Assembly: GCF_017304635.1 (NCBI RefSeq)
Contig: NZ_JAFKMA010000002.1
Location: 62,001 to 126,000 of the forward strand
Direction: 5' to 3'
Source: Sphingomonas sp.
GTDB lineage: Bacteria > Pseudomonadota > Alphaproteobacteria > Sphingomonadales > Sphingomonadaceae
Length of the DNA stretch: 64,000 nucleotides
Shown one piece after another: positions 52,536 to 61,708 of the stretch. The position numbers and the translations under genes are program-made. The notes beneath the pieces were generated by a model. It saw nothing but the letters and a program-made list of their open reading frames with translations, searched no databases and had not been told where the DNA came from. How positions within the stretch are numbered: the stretch's first letter is position 1; the number at the start of each line of letters is the position of its first letter.

Positions 52536-53032
52536 CCGCGACGCTCCATGTCCTGTGCGGCAAGATCGGCGCGGGCAAGTCGACCCTGGCGAAACGGCTG
52601 GCGGCTGAGACCGGCGCGATCGTGATCGGCGAGGACCACTGGCTGTCGACGCTCTATCCCGCTGAGATCGCCGACCTGGCCGATTACATCCGTGCCAGCG
52701 AGCGGTTACGACGTGCGATCGCGTCGCTGATCGTCGAATTGCTGACGCGCGGGCAGGACGTGGTGCTCGACTTTCCCGCCAATACCGTGGTCGGCCGCGC
52801 GTGGATGCTGGGGCTGGCGCAGGACGCGGGCGTGCCGGCGACACTGCACTTCCTCGATCCGCCCGACGACGTGTGCCGCGCGCGGATGCACGCGCGCAAC
52901 GCAAGCGGCGAGCACCCGTATCAGGTCGATGACGCGACCTTCGATACGTTCGGCGCGCATTTCGTCGTCCCGGTCGCGGAAGAGGGATTCGTGATCGTCC
53001 GGACGAGTAGCGCCCGATCAAGATTCAGCTGA
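52532..53032 (+). CDS. P-loop ATP-binding protein, small-molecule kinase-like
   Basis: 166 residues with Walker A GKIGAGKST near 10-18, Asp-rich DVVLDFPAN (Walker B-like) and a lid-type Arg segment CRARMHARN near 120. Similar to the AAA_33/zeta-toxin-like group of single-domain kinases that phosphorylate antibiotics, nucleosides or tRNA-like targets. GTG start inside the EVE stop. A kinase partner for an EVE protein is unusual but the link is positional. Confidence 0.75.
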   Translation: MTATLHVLCGKIGAGKSTLAKRLAAETGAIVIGEDHWLSTLYPAEIADLADYIRASERLRRAIASLIVELLTRGQDVVLDFPANTVVGRAWMLGLAQDAGVPATLHFLDPPDDVCRARMHARNASGEHPYQVDDATFDTFGAHFVVPVAEEGFVIVRTSSARSRFS

Positions 53033-53060
53033 TTGGTGGGTGACGTATCCGCCAAATATT

Positions 53061-53168
53061 CGTCATCCCGGCCTTGTGCCGGGATCCACCGTGCCGCTGG
53101 AACATCACTGGATTCTCAAGCGAGAAGGCAAGCCGCCCGGTGGACCCCGGCACAGGGCCGGGGTGACG
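53061..53168. repeat. paired GTCATCCCGGC palindromes
   Basis: CGTCATCCCGGCCTTGTGCC and on (53061-53090) and the complementary arm (53139-53168) with 48 bp between. Arms and spacing match the pair at 27198-27305, so both come from the same two-arm element. Confidence 0.78.
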
Positions 53169-53224
53169 AGACTATTTTAAGCGGCCCGATGCCCCATTGC
53201 CGGACGTGCATCCGTCCTGGCGGC

Positions 53225-53533
53225 TCAACGACTCCCCTTGCCCGTCTGTGGCGGGCCGTCGCCGGTGGCGGGGTCGCTGTCGTAATCCTCGCCGGGATTG
53301 CCGCCGCCGGCGCCCATGCCGCTGCCATGGACTTCGCCGGTTTGGGGATCGAACGAGGCACGGCGGCCGGCCTCGGGCGGCAGGCCGGGGTTGGTGGCAT
53401 CGGCCGGGCGATCGGCGGGACGTGCCGCGCCGGTGCCGGCGGGCAGCTTCTCGCCCTCCGTCGCTTCGCGCTCGGGGCGATAGTCCTGGCCCGAATATCC
53501 GGTGTCGGCGTCGAACGCGTTGCGCTCCGGCAT
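53225..53533 (-). CDS. small hydrophilic hypothetical protein
   Basis: 102 residues, rich in Gly, Pro, Asp and Glu (MPERNAFDADTGYSGQDYRP, later FDPQTGEVHGSGMGAGGGNP). Predicted disordered; no signal peptide or membrane segment. The GEV and GDG turns are reminiscent of small stress-related proteins, but nothing specific is recognised. It lies back-to-back with the cyclophilin gene at 53614. Confidence 0.5.
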   Translation of the reverse strand: MPERNAFDADTGYSGQDYRPEREATEGEKLPAGTGAARPADRPADATNPGLPPEAGRRASFDPQTGEVHGSGMGAGGGNPGEDYDSDPATGDGPPQTGKGSR

Positions 53534-53613
53534 GGCTTGATCTCCTTCGGGGATTGAACGAGGCGGAAAGGCCGGGCGTTCCCGCCTGCGTTGGACGATT
53601 GTTGGAGAATGTG

Positions 53614-54240
53614 ATGCGGTTGGTGGCGGCGATCATGGCGCTGGCGTTGCTGGGGGCGGGGCCGAGCGATCCGCCGGTGGTGCGAGTCAGGCTGACCACC
53701 GGCGCGGGCGTAATCGTGCTGGCGATCGATGCGCGCCACGCGCCGGTGACGGCGCGCAATTTCCTCAATTACGTCGACGACGGGCGGCTCGACGGCACGC
53801 GCTTCTATCGTGCGGCGCGGCGCAAGGGACAGCCGGAGCTGGGTTTCGTCCAGGGCGGGATCGATACCGACGCGCGGCGGCGGCTCGATCCCGTCGCGTT
53901 CGAGCCGACCAGCAAGACCGGCCTGCGCCATGTCGACGGCGCGATCTCGATGGCGCGGTACGACAATCTCGCGTCGGGGACGGCGAACTTCTCGCTGCTG
54001 GTCGGGGCGGCGCCGAACATGGACGCGCGGCCGGGCTCGCCGGGCTATGCCGTGTTCGGGCGCGTCGTGTCGGGCATGAACGTGGTGAAGCGCATCCTGG
54101 CGATGCCGACCTTCCCGGGCGGGGAGGGCGCGATGAAGGGCCAGATCCTGGCGCGGCCGGTCGCGATCGTGAAGGCGGAGCGGCTCGACGGCACGCCGCA
54201 TCCGACCGGCCGCGCGAAGGTGTGGGAGTTGTTCAGGTAG
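53614..54240 (+). CDS. exported cyclophilin-type peptidyl-prolyl isomerase
   Basis: 208 residues. Signal peptide MRLVAAIMALALLGAGPS, then a cyclophilin domain with APVTARNFLNYVDDG, TRFYRAARR, ISMARYDNLASGTANFSLL and AVFGRVVSGM. The usual FHRVI is altered to FYRAA, so the catalytic Arg is kept but the neighbourhood differs. A periplasmic foldase. Convergent with typA; composite repeat copy 7 fills the gap. Confidence 0.85.
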   Translation: MRLVAAIMALALLGAGPSDPPVVRVRLTTGAGVIVLAIDARHAPVTARNFLNYVDDGRLDGTRFYRAARRKGQPELGFVQGGIDTDARRRLDPVAFEPTSKTGLRHVDGAISMARYDNLASGTANFSLLVGAAPNMDARPGSPGYAVFGRVVSGMNVVKRILAMPTFPGGEGAMKGQILARPVAIVKAERLDGTPHPTGRAKVWELFR

Positions 54241-54253
54241 GGCCGCAGCGATG

Positions 54254-54341
54254 CCATAGCGAAGCTATGGCGAGCGTCCACGAGGCCCGACCCGGCCGGC
54301 CTCGCTACGGCGAGGACCGACGACGCGGCTTCACCGCGTCG
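54254..54341. repeat. composite palindromic repeat, copy 7 (reverse orientation)
   Basis: On the minus strand: CGACGCGG-TGAAG-CCGCGTCG, TCGGTC, CTCGCCGTAGCGAG, CGGCCGGG and finally CCATAGC-TTC-GCTATGG at 54254-54270. All three palindromes are present and perfect. Occupies the whole space between two converging genes and may end both transcripts. Confidence 0.78.
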
Positions 54342-54345
54342 GTGA

Positions 54346-56184
54346 TTAGGCCGCCTTCGCCCGATTATGCCGCTTCCGCTCGTGCGGATCCAGGAAGCGC
54401 TTGCGCAGGCGGATCTTGGTCGGGGTGACCTCGACCATCTCGTCGTCGTCGATGTACGCGATCGCCTGTTCCAGCGTCATCTTCTTCGGCGGGGTCAGGC
54501 GGATCGCATCGTCCTTGCCGCCCGACGCGCGGAAGTTGGTCAGCTGCTTCGCCTTCATCGGATTGACCTCGAGGTCGTCCGTCTTGGCGTTCTCGCCGAT
54601 AATCATGCCCTCGTAGAGCGCCTCACCATGCCCGACGAACAGCACGCCGCGCTCCTCGAGCGGGCCGAGTGCATAGCCCTGCGCCTCGCCGGCGCCGTTC
54701 GAGATCAGCACGCCGTTCTTGCGACCCTCGATAGTGCCCTTGTGCGGGCCGTATTTCTCGAACAGCCGGTTCATGATGCCGGTGCCGCGCGTGTCGGACA
54801 GGAACTCGCCGTGATAACCGATCAACCCGCGCGACGGGGCGGAGAAGGTGATGCGCGTCTTGCCGCCGCCCGACGGGCGCATGTCGGTCAACTCGCCCTT
54901 GCGCTGGTTCATCTTGTCGACGACCGTGCCCGAATATTCGTCGTCGACGTCGATCACGACGGTCTCGTACGGCTCGGTCTTCTTGCCGTTCTCGTCCTCG
55001 CGGAACAGCACGCGCGGGCGGCTGATGCCGAGCTCGAAGCCCTCGCGGCGCATCGTCTCGATCAGCACGCCGAGCTGGAGCTCGCCGCGGCCGGCGACTT
55101 CGAAGCTGTCCTTGTCGGCGCTCTCGGTCACCTTGATTGCGACGTTCGATTCGGCTTCGCGCTCCAGCCGGTCGCGGATCATGCGCGACGTGACCTTGCT
55201 GCCCTCGCGGCCGGCCATCGGGCTGTCGTTGACGGCGAAGCGCATCGACAGCGTCGGCGGGTCGATCGGCTGCGCCTGGATCGCGTCGCTGACCGAGGTG
55301 TCGGCGATGGTATTGGCGACGGTCGCGACGGTCAGCCCGGCGAGGCTGATGATGTCACCCGCGCGCGCCTCCTCGACCGGCACGCGCTCCAGCCCGCGGA
55401 ACGACATCAGCTTCGACGCGCGGCCGGTCTCGATGACGTTGCCGGCCTGGTCGAGCGCGTGGATCGGCTGGTTGACCTTGACCACGCCCGACTGGACGCG
55501 GCCGGTCAGGATGCGGCCGAGGAAATTGTCGCGGTCGAGCAACGTCACCAGGAAAGTGAACGGTGCTTCCTCGTCGAGGCTGGGCGGCGGCACATGCTCG
55601 ACGATCTTCTCGAACAGCGGCGTCAGCGTGCCCTCGCGCAAGGACGGGTCCTCGTTGGCGTAGCCGTTGCGGCCCGAGGCGTAGAGCACCGGGAAGTCGA
55701 GCTGCTCGTCGGTCGCGTCGAGCGACACGAACAGGTCGAACACTTCGTCCAGCACTTCCTGGATCCGCTCGTCCGGGCGGTCGATCTTGTTGACGACGAC
55801 GATCGGGCGCAGCCCCAGCGCCAGCGCCTTGCCGGTCACGAACTTGGTCTGCGGCATCGCGCCTTCCGACGAATCGACCAGCAGCACGACGCCGTCGACC
55901 ATCGACAGGATCCGCTCCACCTCGCCGCCGAAATCGGCGTGGCCCGGCGTGTCGACGATATTGATCCGCGTCGTCTCGCCGCCGTCCTTGGGCGCCCATT
56001 CGACCGAGGTCGGCTTGGCGAGGATGGTGATCCCGCGCTCCTTCTCCAGGTCGTTCGAATCCATCGCGCGTTCCTCGACCCGCTGGTTGTCGCGGAAGGT
56101 GCCAGATTGGCGGAACAACTGGTCGACGAGCGTGGTCTTGCCGTGATCGACGTGCGCGATGATGGCGATGTTGCGCAGGTTCAT
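54346..56184 (-). CDS. typA: ribosome-associated GTPase TypA/BipA
   Basis: 612 residues, the usual length. G1 [12 protein letters not shown] near 10-21, switch region [14 protein letters not shown]3 [14 protein letters not shown]4 [10 protein letters not shown], followed by domain 2 (barrel), domains III and V and the BipA-specific C-terminus ([12 protein letters not shown]). It assists 50S assembly and adaptation to cold or stress. Promoter in the 165 bp shared with prs. Confidence 0.97.
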   Translation of the reverse strand: MNLRNIAIIAHVDHGKTTLVDQLFRQSGTFRDNQRVEERAMDSNDLEKERGITILAKPTSVEWAPKDGGETTRINIVDTPGHADFGGEVERILSMVDGVVLLVDSSEGAMPQTKFVTGKALALGLRPIVVVNKIDRPDERIQEVLDEVFDLFVSLDATDEQLDFPVLYASGRNGYANEDPSLREGTLTPLFEKIVEHVPPPSLDEEAPFTFLVTLLDRDNFLGRILTGRVQSGVVKVNQPIHALDQAGNVIETGRASKLMSFRGLERVPVEEARAGDIISLAGLTVATVANTIADTSVSDAIQAQPIDPPTLSMRFAVNDSPMAGREGSKVTSRMIRDRLEREAESNVAIKVTESADKDSFEVAGRGELQLGVLIETMRREGFELGISRPRVLFREDENGKKTEPYETVVIDVDDEYSGTVVDKMNQRKGELTDMRPSGGGKTRITFSAPSRGLIGYHGEFLSDTRGTGIMNRLFEKYGPHKGTIEGRKNGVLISNGAGEAQGYALGPLEERGVLFVGHGEALYEGMIIGENAKTDDLEVNPMKAKQLTNFRASGGKDDAIRLTPPKKMTLEQAIAYIDDDEMVEVTPTKIRLRKRFLDPHERKRHNRAKAA

Positions 56185-56349
56185 TGGATTGTCCGTAAAG
56201 GTGCCGCGCCGGTGGGGCGCTACGCGTTCGGCGGCGCCCTTAGCCGAATTTGTGCGGTGCGGGAAGGGCGGGCGAACGCGATCGCCGCCGGCTCTTTGCG
56301 AATCCGTGACAGCGCCCTAAGGAGGCGCCGCGCGGGAAGGGGCACGACC

Positions 56350-57285
56350 ATGAAATTGATGACCGGGAATTCGAACCTGCCGCTGGCGCGGGCGATATCG
56401 GATTATCTCGAAATCCCGCTGACCGACGCACTGGTGCGGCGCTTCGCCGACGAGGAAATCTTCGTCGAGATCAACGAGAATGTCCGTGGCGAGGACGTGT
56501 TCGTGCTGCAATCGACCGCCTATCCGGCGAACGACAATTTGATGGAGCTGCTGATCTGCATCGACGCGCTGAAGCGCGCGTCGGCCAAGCGGATCACCGC
56601 CGTGCTCCCCTATTTCGGCTACGCGCGACAGGATCGGAAGCCCGGCCCGCGCACGCCGATCTCGGCCAAGCTGGTCGCCAACCTCATCACCGTGGCCGGC
56701 GCCAACCGCGTGCTGTCGGTCGACCTGCACGCCGGGCAGATCCAGGGCTTCTTCGACATCCCGACCGACAATCTGTTCGCGGCCCCTGTCATGTCGGCGG
56801 ACATTCTGGCGCGCTATTCGAATAAGAACCTGATGGTCGTCTCGCCCGACGTCGGCGGCGTGGTGCGCGCGCGCAGTCTGGCGAAGCGGCTCGACAACGC
56901 CCCGCTCGCGATCGTCGACAAGCGCCGCGAGCGCGCCGGCGAGTCCGAGGTGATGAACATCATCGGCGACGTCGAGGGACGGTTCTGCATCCTGATCGAC
57001 GACATCGTCGATTCGGGCGGCACCTTGTGCAACGCCGCCGCCGCGCTGAAGGAAGCGGGCGCGGAGGGGGTGGTCGCCTACATCACCCACGGCGTGCTGT
57101 CGGGCGGCGCGGTCGCGCGGGTCGAGGGGTCGGTGCTCGAGGAACTGGTCATCACCGACTCGATCGGCAACCACGACGTCATCGCCAGCGCGCAGAAGGT
57201 GCGGCACCTGACCATCGCACCGTTGCTGGCCGAAGCGATCCGCCGGATCGCCGACGAAAGCTCGGTATCGTCGCTGTTCGACTAA
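56350..57285 (+). CDS. prs: ribose-phosphate pyrophosphokinase
   Basis: 311 residues. Makes PRPP from ribose 5-phosphate and ATP. Motifs [20 protein letters not shown], the flexible loop [14 protein letters not shown], the PRPP loop [14 protein letters not shown] and the [14 protein letters not shown] block are all intact. Starts with [13 protein letters not shown] after GGAAGGGG; divergent from typA. Confidence 0.97.
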   Translation: MKLMTGNSNLPLARAISDYLEIPLTDALVRRFADEEIFVEINENVRGEDVFVLQSTAYPANDNLMELLICIDALKRASAKRITAVLPYFGYARQDRKPGPRTPISAKLVANLITVAGANRVLSVDLHAGQIQGFFDIPTDNLFAAPVMSADILARYSNKNLMVVSPDVGGVVRARSLAKRLDNAPLAIVDKRRERAGESEVMNIIGDVEGRFCILIDDIVDSGGTLCNAAAALKEAGAEGVVAYITHGVLSGGAVARVEGSVLEELVITDSIGNHDVIASAQKVRHLTIAPLLAEAIRRIADESSVSSLFD

Positions 57286-57339
57286 CTTCCATTGTCGTCC
57301 TCTCTGTCGCGGATGCGTTTGAGGGACGAGGTTAGACTT

Positions 57340-57669
57340 TCACCGCCCCAGCGTGCGCACGATGTGGTCGAGCACCGCCGGATAGAGCGGCTGGCGGAAG
57401 TGGCAGCCGATGATCTTGCCGCGCCGCCAGGCGACGGTCGCTTCCAGTCCCTGCATGCCGGGGATCGTCAGCCAGACGATCATGTCCTTGTCGAGCGCCT
57501 GATGCGCTTCGGCGCGAAAGCCGGTGACCGACAGGTCGAGCAGGTGGACGTCGTACTTGTTCGACGCGCGGTCGCGCAGACGCGCGGTCATCGCCACCGC
57601 CACGCGTTCCTGGCGGCGGCTTTCGCCGAGCGGGCCGGCGGGTACGAACTCGAACGTCCTGGCGTCCAT
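57340..57669 (-). CDS. PilZ domain protein
   Basis: 109 residues, a single PilZ domain. The c-di-GMP-binding RxxxR element is RRQER near 19-23 and the D/NxSxxG element is DLSVTGFRA near 45-53. Likely a small c-di-GMP receptor acting on motility or exopolysaccharide; target unknown. Confidence 0.85.
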   Translation of the reverse strand: MDARTFEFVPAGPLGESRRQERVAVAMTARLRDRASNKYDVHLLDLSVTGFRAEAHQALDKDMIVWLTIPGMQGLEATVAWRRGKIIGCHFRQPLYPAVLDHIVRTLGR

Positions 57670-57735
57670 GCCGCCGTGCTAGGCGGTCAGGCGTTAAGAT
57701 CGCATCAACGACGAATTGCGCCGGTTTCCGGCAGC

Positions 57736-58368
57736 TTATTGCGCCGGGCAGGCGGCGACCACGCGGTCGAGCCGGTTGGCGAACAAGGCGTCGGCCTGGC
57801 GGTCGCGATAGGCGTTGAAGTCGGCCTGGCTCGCAATCCCCTTGGCCGCGGCCGCGCGCTTGTCGAGCGAGGCGATCGCGGTCCGCAGCACGCGGCCGAC
57901 CTGCGCCTTTTGCGGATAATCCGACTTGCCCGCCCCCTGCATCGCCTTGTCGAGAAAGGTCGCCGCCATCAGGCACCACAGCGTGCGATCGACCGGATCG
58001 GACGGCAGCGTCGGCGCGGCGGTGCCGGCGGCGACCGGGAAGCGCGCGCGGCACTGCGTCTGATAGGTGTCGAGGTTCGTGCTCAGCCGCTTCTTGTCGG
58101 CGTCCGACAGCGGCGTGCCCATCACCTTGCCGATCTTGTCGGTGATGAGGGCGGAGCCCGGCTGCGCCTTGGCGACGATGCTCGCATAGGCGACGATCTC
58201 GCCCATGTCGGCGATGCCGAAATCCTTGTTCTGCAACGCCTTGGCACTGGCGACCGGCCAGCACGTCCGGGCGAGGTCGAGGTCGCTTTCGGAACTCGTC
58301 GCGCTCGTCGGCGAATGGCACCCCGCCAGCATCAGTCCCGCACAGGCCAGCATCGCCGGTAATCGCAT
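57736..58368 (-). CDS. hypothetical lipoprotein
   Basis: 210 residues. Signal peptide with lipobox LMLAGC, then a Ser/Thr stretch and a helical body containing CWPVASAKALQNKDFGIAD, a Cys-rich centre and a C-terminal RDRQADALFANRLDRVVAACP. Not recognised as a family. The ATG at 58368 is chosen because GGGGG precedes it; two Met codons just upstream are alternatives. Confidence 0.65.
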   Translation of the reverse strand: MRLPAMLACAGLMLAGCHSPTSATSSESDLDLARTCWPVASAKALQNKDFGIADMGEIVAYASIVAKAQPGSALITDKIGKVMGTPLSDADKKRLSTNLDTYQTQCRARFPVAAGTAAPTLPSDPVDRTLWCLMAATFLDKAMQGAGKSDYPQKAQVGRVLRTAIASLDKRAAAAKGIASQADFNAYRDRQADALFANRLDRVVAACPAQ

Positions 58369-58427
58369 CGTCGCCCCCATCGTCATTCTTGTCGGACGCG
58401 AGGGTAGCCGCAGCGGCGCGGCGACGG

Positions 58428-58952
58428 CTAGCGCAAATCCGGGCCGGGGGTGCCGGAGCGGGCCGGCGCGCGGACGCCGGCGCGGCCCCGCGCCTTCAAT
58501 TCGGCCTTCAGCGCCTCGGGCGCGGGTGCGATCAGGAAGCCGAAGCTGACCGTGCCATGCTTGGTCTCGACCGCGTGATGCAGCCGGTGCGCCTGGACGA
58601 TGCGCTTCATGTAGCGGGAGCGCGGCAGGTAGCGGGTCGCGATGCGGCGGTGGACGATGACGTCGTGAAACCCGAAATAGATCGCGCCATAGGCCGCGAT
58701 CCCTGCGCCGATCCAAGTGAAGCCCGGCCACCAGCCGAGCTGCACCCCGCCCAGCAGCAGCACGATCGACGGCACCGCGAAGATCACCGCGTAGAGGTCG
58801 TTGAGCTCCCAATTGCCCATACGCGGGGCGTGGTGGCTGGCGTGGAGGAACCAGCCGGGGCCGTGCATCACCCAGCGATGCGCGGCATACGCCACGCCCT
58901 CCATCACAGCGACGGTGGCGACGAACAGCAGGATTCCGATTGCCCAGTGCAT
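58428..58952 (-). CDS. crtZ: beta-carotene hydroxylase
   Basis: 174 residues, four membrane helices and the four His boxes of non-haem di-iron carotenoid hydroxylases: HRWVMH, HASHH, HDVIVHRR and HRLHH. It adds 3- and 3'-hydroxyls to beta-carotene giving zeaxanthin. An N-terminal MHWAIGILLFVATVAVMEG helix and the basic C-terminus are typical. Matches the yellow pigmentation of sphingomonads; no other carotenoid gene is adjacent. Confidence 0.94.
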   Translation of the reverse strand: MHWAIGILLFVATVAVMEGVAYAAHRWVMHGPGWFLHASHHAPRMGNWELNDLYAVIFAVPSIVLLLGGVQLGWWPGFTWIGAGIAAYGAIYFGFHDVIVHRRIATRYLPRSRYMKRIVQAHRLHHAVETKHGTVSFGFLIAPAPEALKAELKARGRAGVRAPARSGTPGPDLR

Positions 58953-58973
58953 CGCGCCGGATATAGCGCCGCG

Positions 58974-59285
58974 ATGCTTGCGATGCGATGCCTGATCGTG
59001 CCCGCCGCCGTGCTGGCCCTGTCCGCCTGTTCTGCGCCGGAGGCGATGACGCGGTCCGGGCTGATGAACGCCGGCATCCCGCGCGCGACCGCGACATGCA
59101 TGGCCGACCGCATGGTGCATCGCCTGTCGCTGCTCCAGTTGCGCCGCCTGTCGGGCCTGTCGAAGGCGGGGCAGTCGAAGAGCCTCGACCAGTTCCTCTA
59201 CCGCGTGCGCTCGCTGAAGGACCCGGAAATCCTGGGCGTGGTCAGCGCGTCGGCCGGACTCTGCGCGACCGGGCTTGCGGGGTAG
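58974..59285 (+). CDS. small hypothetical lipoprotein
   Basis: 103 residues. Lipobox LSACS at about 17-21 follows a short hydrophobic leader. The mature part is helical with MADRMVHRLSLLQLRRLSGL and an ending VVSASAGLCATGLAG. Not recognised. Starts 21 bp after the divergent crtZ start, so their promoters overlap. A second ATG three codons in is an alternative start. Confidence 0.6.
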   Translation: MLAMRCLIVPAAVLALSACSAPEAMTRSGLMNAGIPRATATCMADRMVHRLSLLQLRRLSGLSKAGQSKSLDQFLYRVRSLKDPEILGVVSASAGLCATGLAG

Positions 59286-59308
59286 ATTCACGCGCGCGCC
59301 TGTGCTGA

Positions 59309-59576
59309 GGGTCCTGGCCCGTAACTGGCAACGGTCGGGATTGCCCGGAGAAGGCCGCCGACAAGGAGCGCAGCGCAGACGCGTAGCCAAAGCTACGCGC
59401 AAGCAAGCGACGATGCTCGGCGGCCTTCTCCGGGCAACCGCGGAGCGGCGGGCCGATTTTGGCGCCAGGCGGCGTCGCGCGTCGGTCACGATGTTGATAC
59501 ATCGCTCCCTCCTTGCTCCTTGCCTGGCGCCAAAATCGGCTCCGTCCCGGCCATTGCCAGTTACGGGCCTGGACCC
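59309..59576. repeat. 268-bp nested inverted repeat upstream of sucC
   Basis: Outer arms 59309-59340 and 59545-59576 (32 nt, about 29 matching, beginning GGGTCC) enclose two inner hairpins: 59341-59361 with 59417-59437 (21 nt, perfect, with a further perfect GCGTAGC/GCTACGC stem inside) and 59453-59470 with 59522-59539 (18 nt, perfect). The whole can fold into a three-way junction. It takes up most of the 338-bp gap before sucC; the leftward strand inside it has an ATG with a strong AGGAGGG-like site near 59508. Confidence 0.82.
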
Positions 59577-59623
59577 TAAAGGCGGGCCATTCCCGTTCTT
59601 CGAAAAGGCGCGAGACCGCTCTC

Positions 59624-60823
59624 ATGAACATCCACGAATATCAGGCCAAGGAATTGCTGGCGACGTTCGGCGCACCGATCGCCGCCGGTCACGCCGCCTT
59701 CACCGTCGACGAGGCGGTCGCGGCCGCGTCGCAGCTGCCCGGCCCGCTCTATGTCGTGAAGGCGCAGATCCATGCCGGCGGGCGCGGCAAGGGCAAGTTC
59801 AAGGAGCTCGGCCCCGACGCGAAGGGCGGCGTCCGCTTGGCCAAGACTCTCGACGAGGTGCGCGCGGCGGCGACCGACATGCTCGGCAACACGCTGGTGA
59901 CGATCCAGACCGGCGAGCACGGCAAGCAGGTCAACCGCCTCTACGTTACCGACGGCGCCGACATCGCCAAGGAATTCTACCTCGCGCTGCTGGTCGATCG
60001 CGCCACCGGCCGCGTCGCCTTCGTCGTTTCGACCGAGGGCGGGATGGACATCGAGGAAGTCGCGCATTCGACGCCGGAGAAGATCCACACGTTCGACGTC
60101 GATCCCGCGACCGGCTTCATGCCGCATCACGGCCGCGCCGTCGCCAACGCGCTCGCGCTGAGCGGCGACCAGGCGAAGCAGGTGGCGAAGGTCGCGGGCT
60201 CGCTCTACGCGGCCTTCCTCGCGACCGACGCGTCGCAGATCGAGGTCAATCCGCTGGCGCTGACCGAGCAGGGCAACCTCTTGGTGCTCGACGCCAAGGT
60301 CGGGTTCGACGGCAATGCGATGTTCCGCCACAAGGACCTCGCCGAGTTGCGCGACGAGACCGAGGAGGATCCGGCCGAGCTGGAGGCGTCGAAGTACGAC
60401 CTCGCCTATATCAAGCTCGACGGCGATATCGGCTGCATGGTCAACGGCGCCGGCCTCGCCATGGCGACGATGGACATCATCAAGCTGAACGGGATGTTCC
60501 CGGCCAACTTCCTCGACGTCGGCGGCGGCGCCACCAAGGAGAAGGTCACGGCGGCGTTCAAGATCATCCTCAAGGACCCGAACGTGAAGGGTATCCTGGT
60601 CAACATCTTCGGCGGCATCATGCGCTGCGACATCATCGCCGACGGTATCGTCGCGGCGGCGAAGGAAGTGAACCTGTCGGTGCCGCTGGTCGTCCGCCTG
60701 GAAGGCACCAACGTGCAGCAGGGCAAGGACATCCTCGCCAATTCCGGCCTGCCGATCGTCGCGGCCAACGATCTGGGCGACGCGGCACAGAAGATCGTCG
60801 CGGAAGTGAAGAAAGCGGCGTAA
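59624..60823 (+). CDS. sucC: succinate-CoA ligase (ADP-forming) subunit beta
   Basis: 399 residues. The ATP-grasp domain has [33 protein letters not shown] and [16 protein letters not shown]; the C-terminal ligase domain has [42 protein letters not shown] and [12 protein letters not shown]. It joins subunit alpha (SucD) to make ATP in the TCA cycle. sucD is not next to it; etfB follows after 138 bp. The promoter region is covered by the nested inverted repeat. Confidence 0.96.
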   Translation: MNIHEYQAKELLATFGAPIAAGHAAFTVDEAVAAASQLPGPLYVVKAQIHAGGRGKGKFKELGPDAKGGVRLAKTLDEVRAAATDMLGNTLVTIQTGEHGKQVNRLYVTDGADIAKEFYLALLVDRATGRVAFVVSTEGGMDIEEVAHSTPEKIHTFDVDPATGFMPHHGRAVANALALSGDQAKQVAKVAGSLYAAFLATDASQIEVNPLALTEQGNLLVLDAKVGFDGNAMFRHKDLAELRDETEEDPAELEASKYDLAYIKLDGDIGCMVNGAGLAMATMDIIKLNGMFPANFLDVGGGATKEKVTAAFKIILKDPNVKGILVNIFGGIMRCDIIADGIVAAAKEVNLSVPLVVRLEGTNVQQGKDILANSGLPIVAANDLGDAAQKIVAEVKKAA

Positions 60824-60828
60824 TATTT

Positions 60829-60914
60829 CGTCGTCGCCCCGGCGCAGGCCGGGGCCGCTGCGTGGCGGAGGTTCGCCTCTCCACCGGCCGGTCCCGGCCT
60901 CCGCCGGGACGACG
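60829..60914. repeat. paired CGTCGCCCCGGC palindromes between sucC and etfB
   Basis: CGTCGTCGCCCCGGCGCAGG and on (60829-60856) and a complementary arm (60890-60914). A more degenerate member of the GTCATCCCGGC-type pairs, six bases after the sucC stop. Confidence 0.7.
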
Positions 60915-60961
60915 GACAAGAACCAGCCTCCCCGGGAATGGTTCGACTTGTGGAGAGTGCA

Positions 60962-61708
60962 ATGAAGGTATTGGTGCCGGTCAAGCGCGTGCTTGACTAT
61001 AATGTGAAGCCCCGGGTGAAGGCGGACGGGAGCGGGGTCGACCTCGCCAACGTCAAGATGTCGATGAACCCGTTCGACGAGATCGCGGTCGAGGAAGCGA
61101 TCCGCCTCAAGGACAAGGGCGTCACCGAAATCGTCGCCGTGTCGATCGGCGAGGCCAAGTGCCAGGAAACGCTGCGCACCGCGCTGGCGATGGGCGCCGA
61201 CCGCGCGATCCTCGTGCAAACCGACGACAAGGTCGAGCCGCTGGGCGTCGCCAAGCTGTTGAAGGCGATCGTCGAGGCGGAGAAGCCCGACCTCGTCATC
61301 CTCGGCAAGCAGGCGATCGACGACGACAACAACCAGACCGGCCAGATGCTCGCCGGCCTGCTCGGCGCGGGCCAGGCGACCTTCGCGTCCAAGGTCGAGC
61401 TCGCGGCGGACAGCGTCACCGTGACGCGCGAAGTCGATGGCGGGTCGGAGACCGAGAAGCTGACGCTGCCGGCGATCATCACCACCGACCTTCGCCTCAA
61501 CGAGCCGCGCTACGCCTCGCTGCCCAACATCATGAAGGCGAAGTCGAAGCCGCTCGATCAGAAGACGCCCGCCGATTACGGCGTCGACGTCAGCCCGCGC
61601 CTGACCACGCTGAAGGTCGTCGAGCCGCCCAAGCGCACCGCCGGCGTCAAGGTCGCCGATGTTGATGAACTGGTTGCCAAACTCAAGGCGATGGGAGTTG
61701 CCAAGTGA
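60962..61708 (+). CDS. etfB: electron transfer flavoprotein subunit beta
   Basis: 248 residues. It begins [20 protein letters not shown] and has [20 protein letters not shown] and the AMP-binding region [19 protein letters not shown], plus the ETFB signature [24 protein letters not shown]. With EtfA it passes electrons from acyl-CoA and other dehydrogenases to ETF:ubiquinone oxidoreductase. Overlaps etfA by GTGA. Confidence 0.96.
   Translation: MKVLVPVKRVLDYNVKPRVKADGSGVDLANVKMSMNPFDEIAVEEAIRLKDKGVTEIVAVSIGEAKCQETLRTALAMGADRAILVQTDDKVEPLGVAKLLKAIVEAEKPDLVILGKQAIDDDNNQTGQMLAGLLGAGQATFASKVELAADSVTVTREVDGGSETEKLTLPAIITTDLRLNEPRYASLPNIMKAKSKPLDQKTPADYGVDVSPRLTTLKVVEPPKRTAGVKVADVDELVAKLKAMGVAK

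Noticed and set aside
59242..59508. Leftward reading frame in the nested inverted repeat before sucC, with a strong Shine-Dalgarno
   Set aside because: Its codons are dictated by the inverted repeat arms, and it overlaps the lipoprotein gene end. Kept as part of the repeat finding rather than as a gene.
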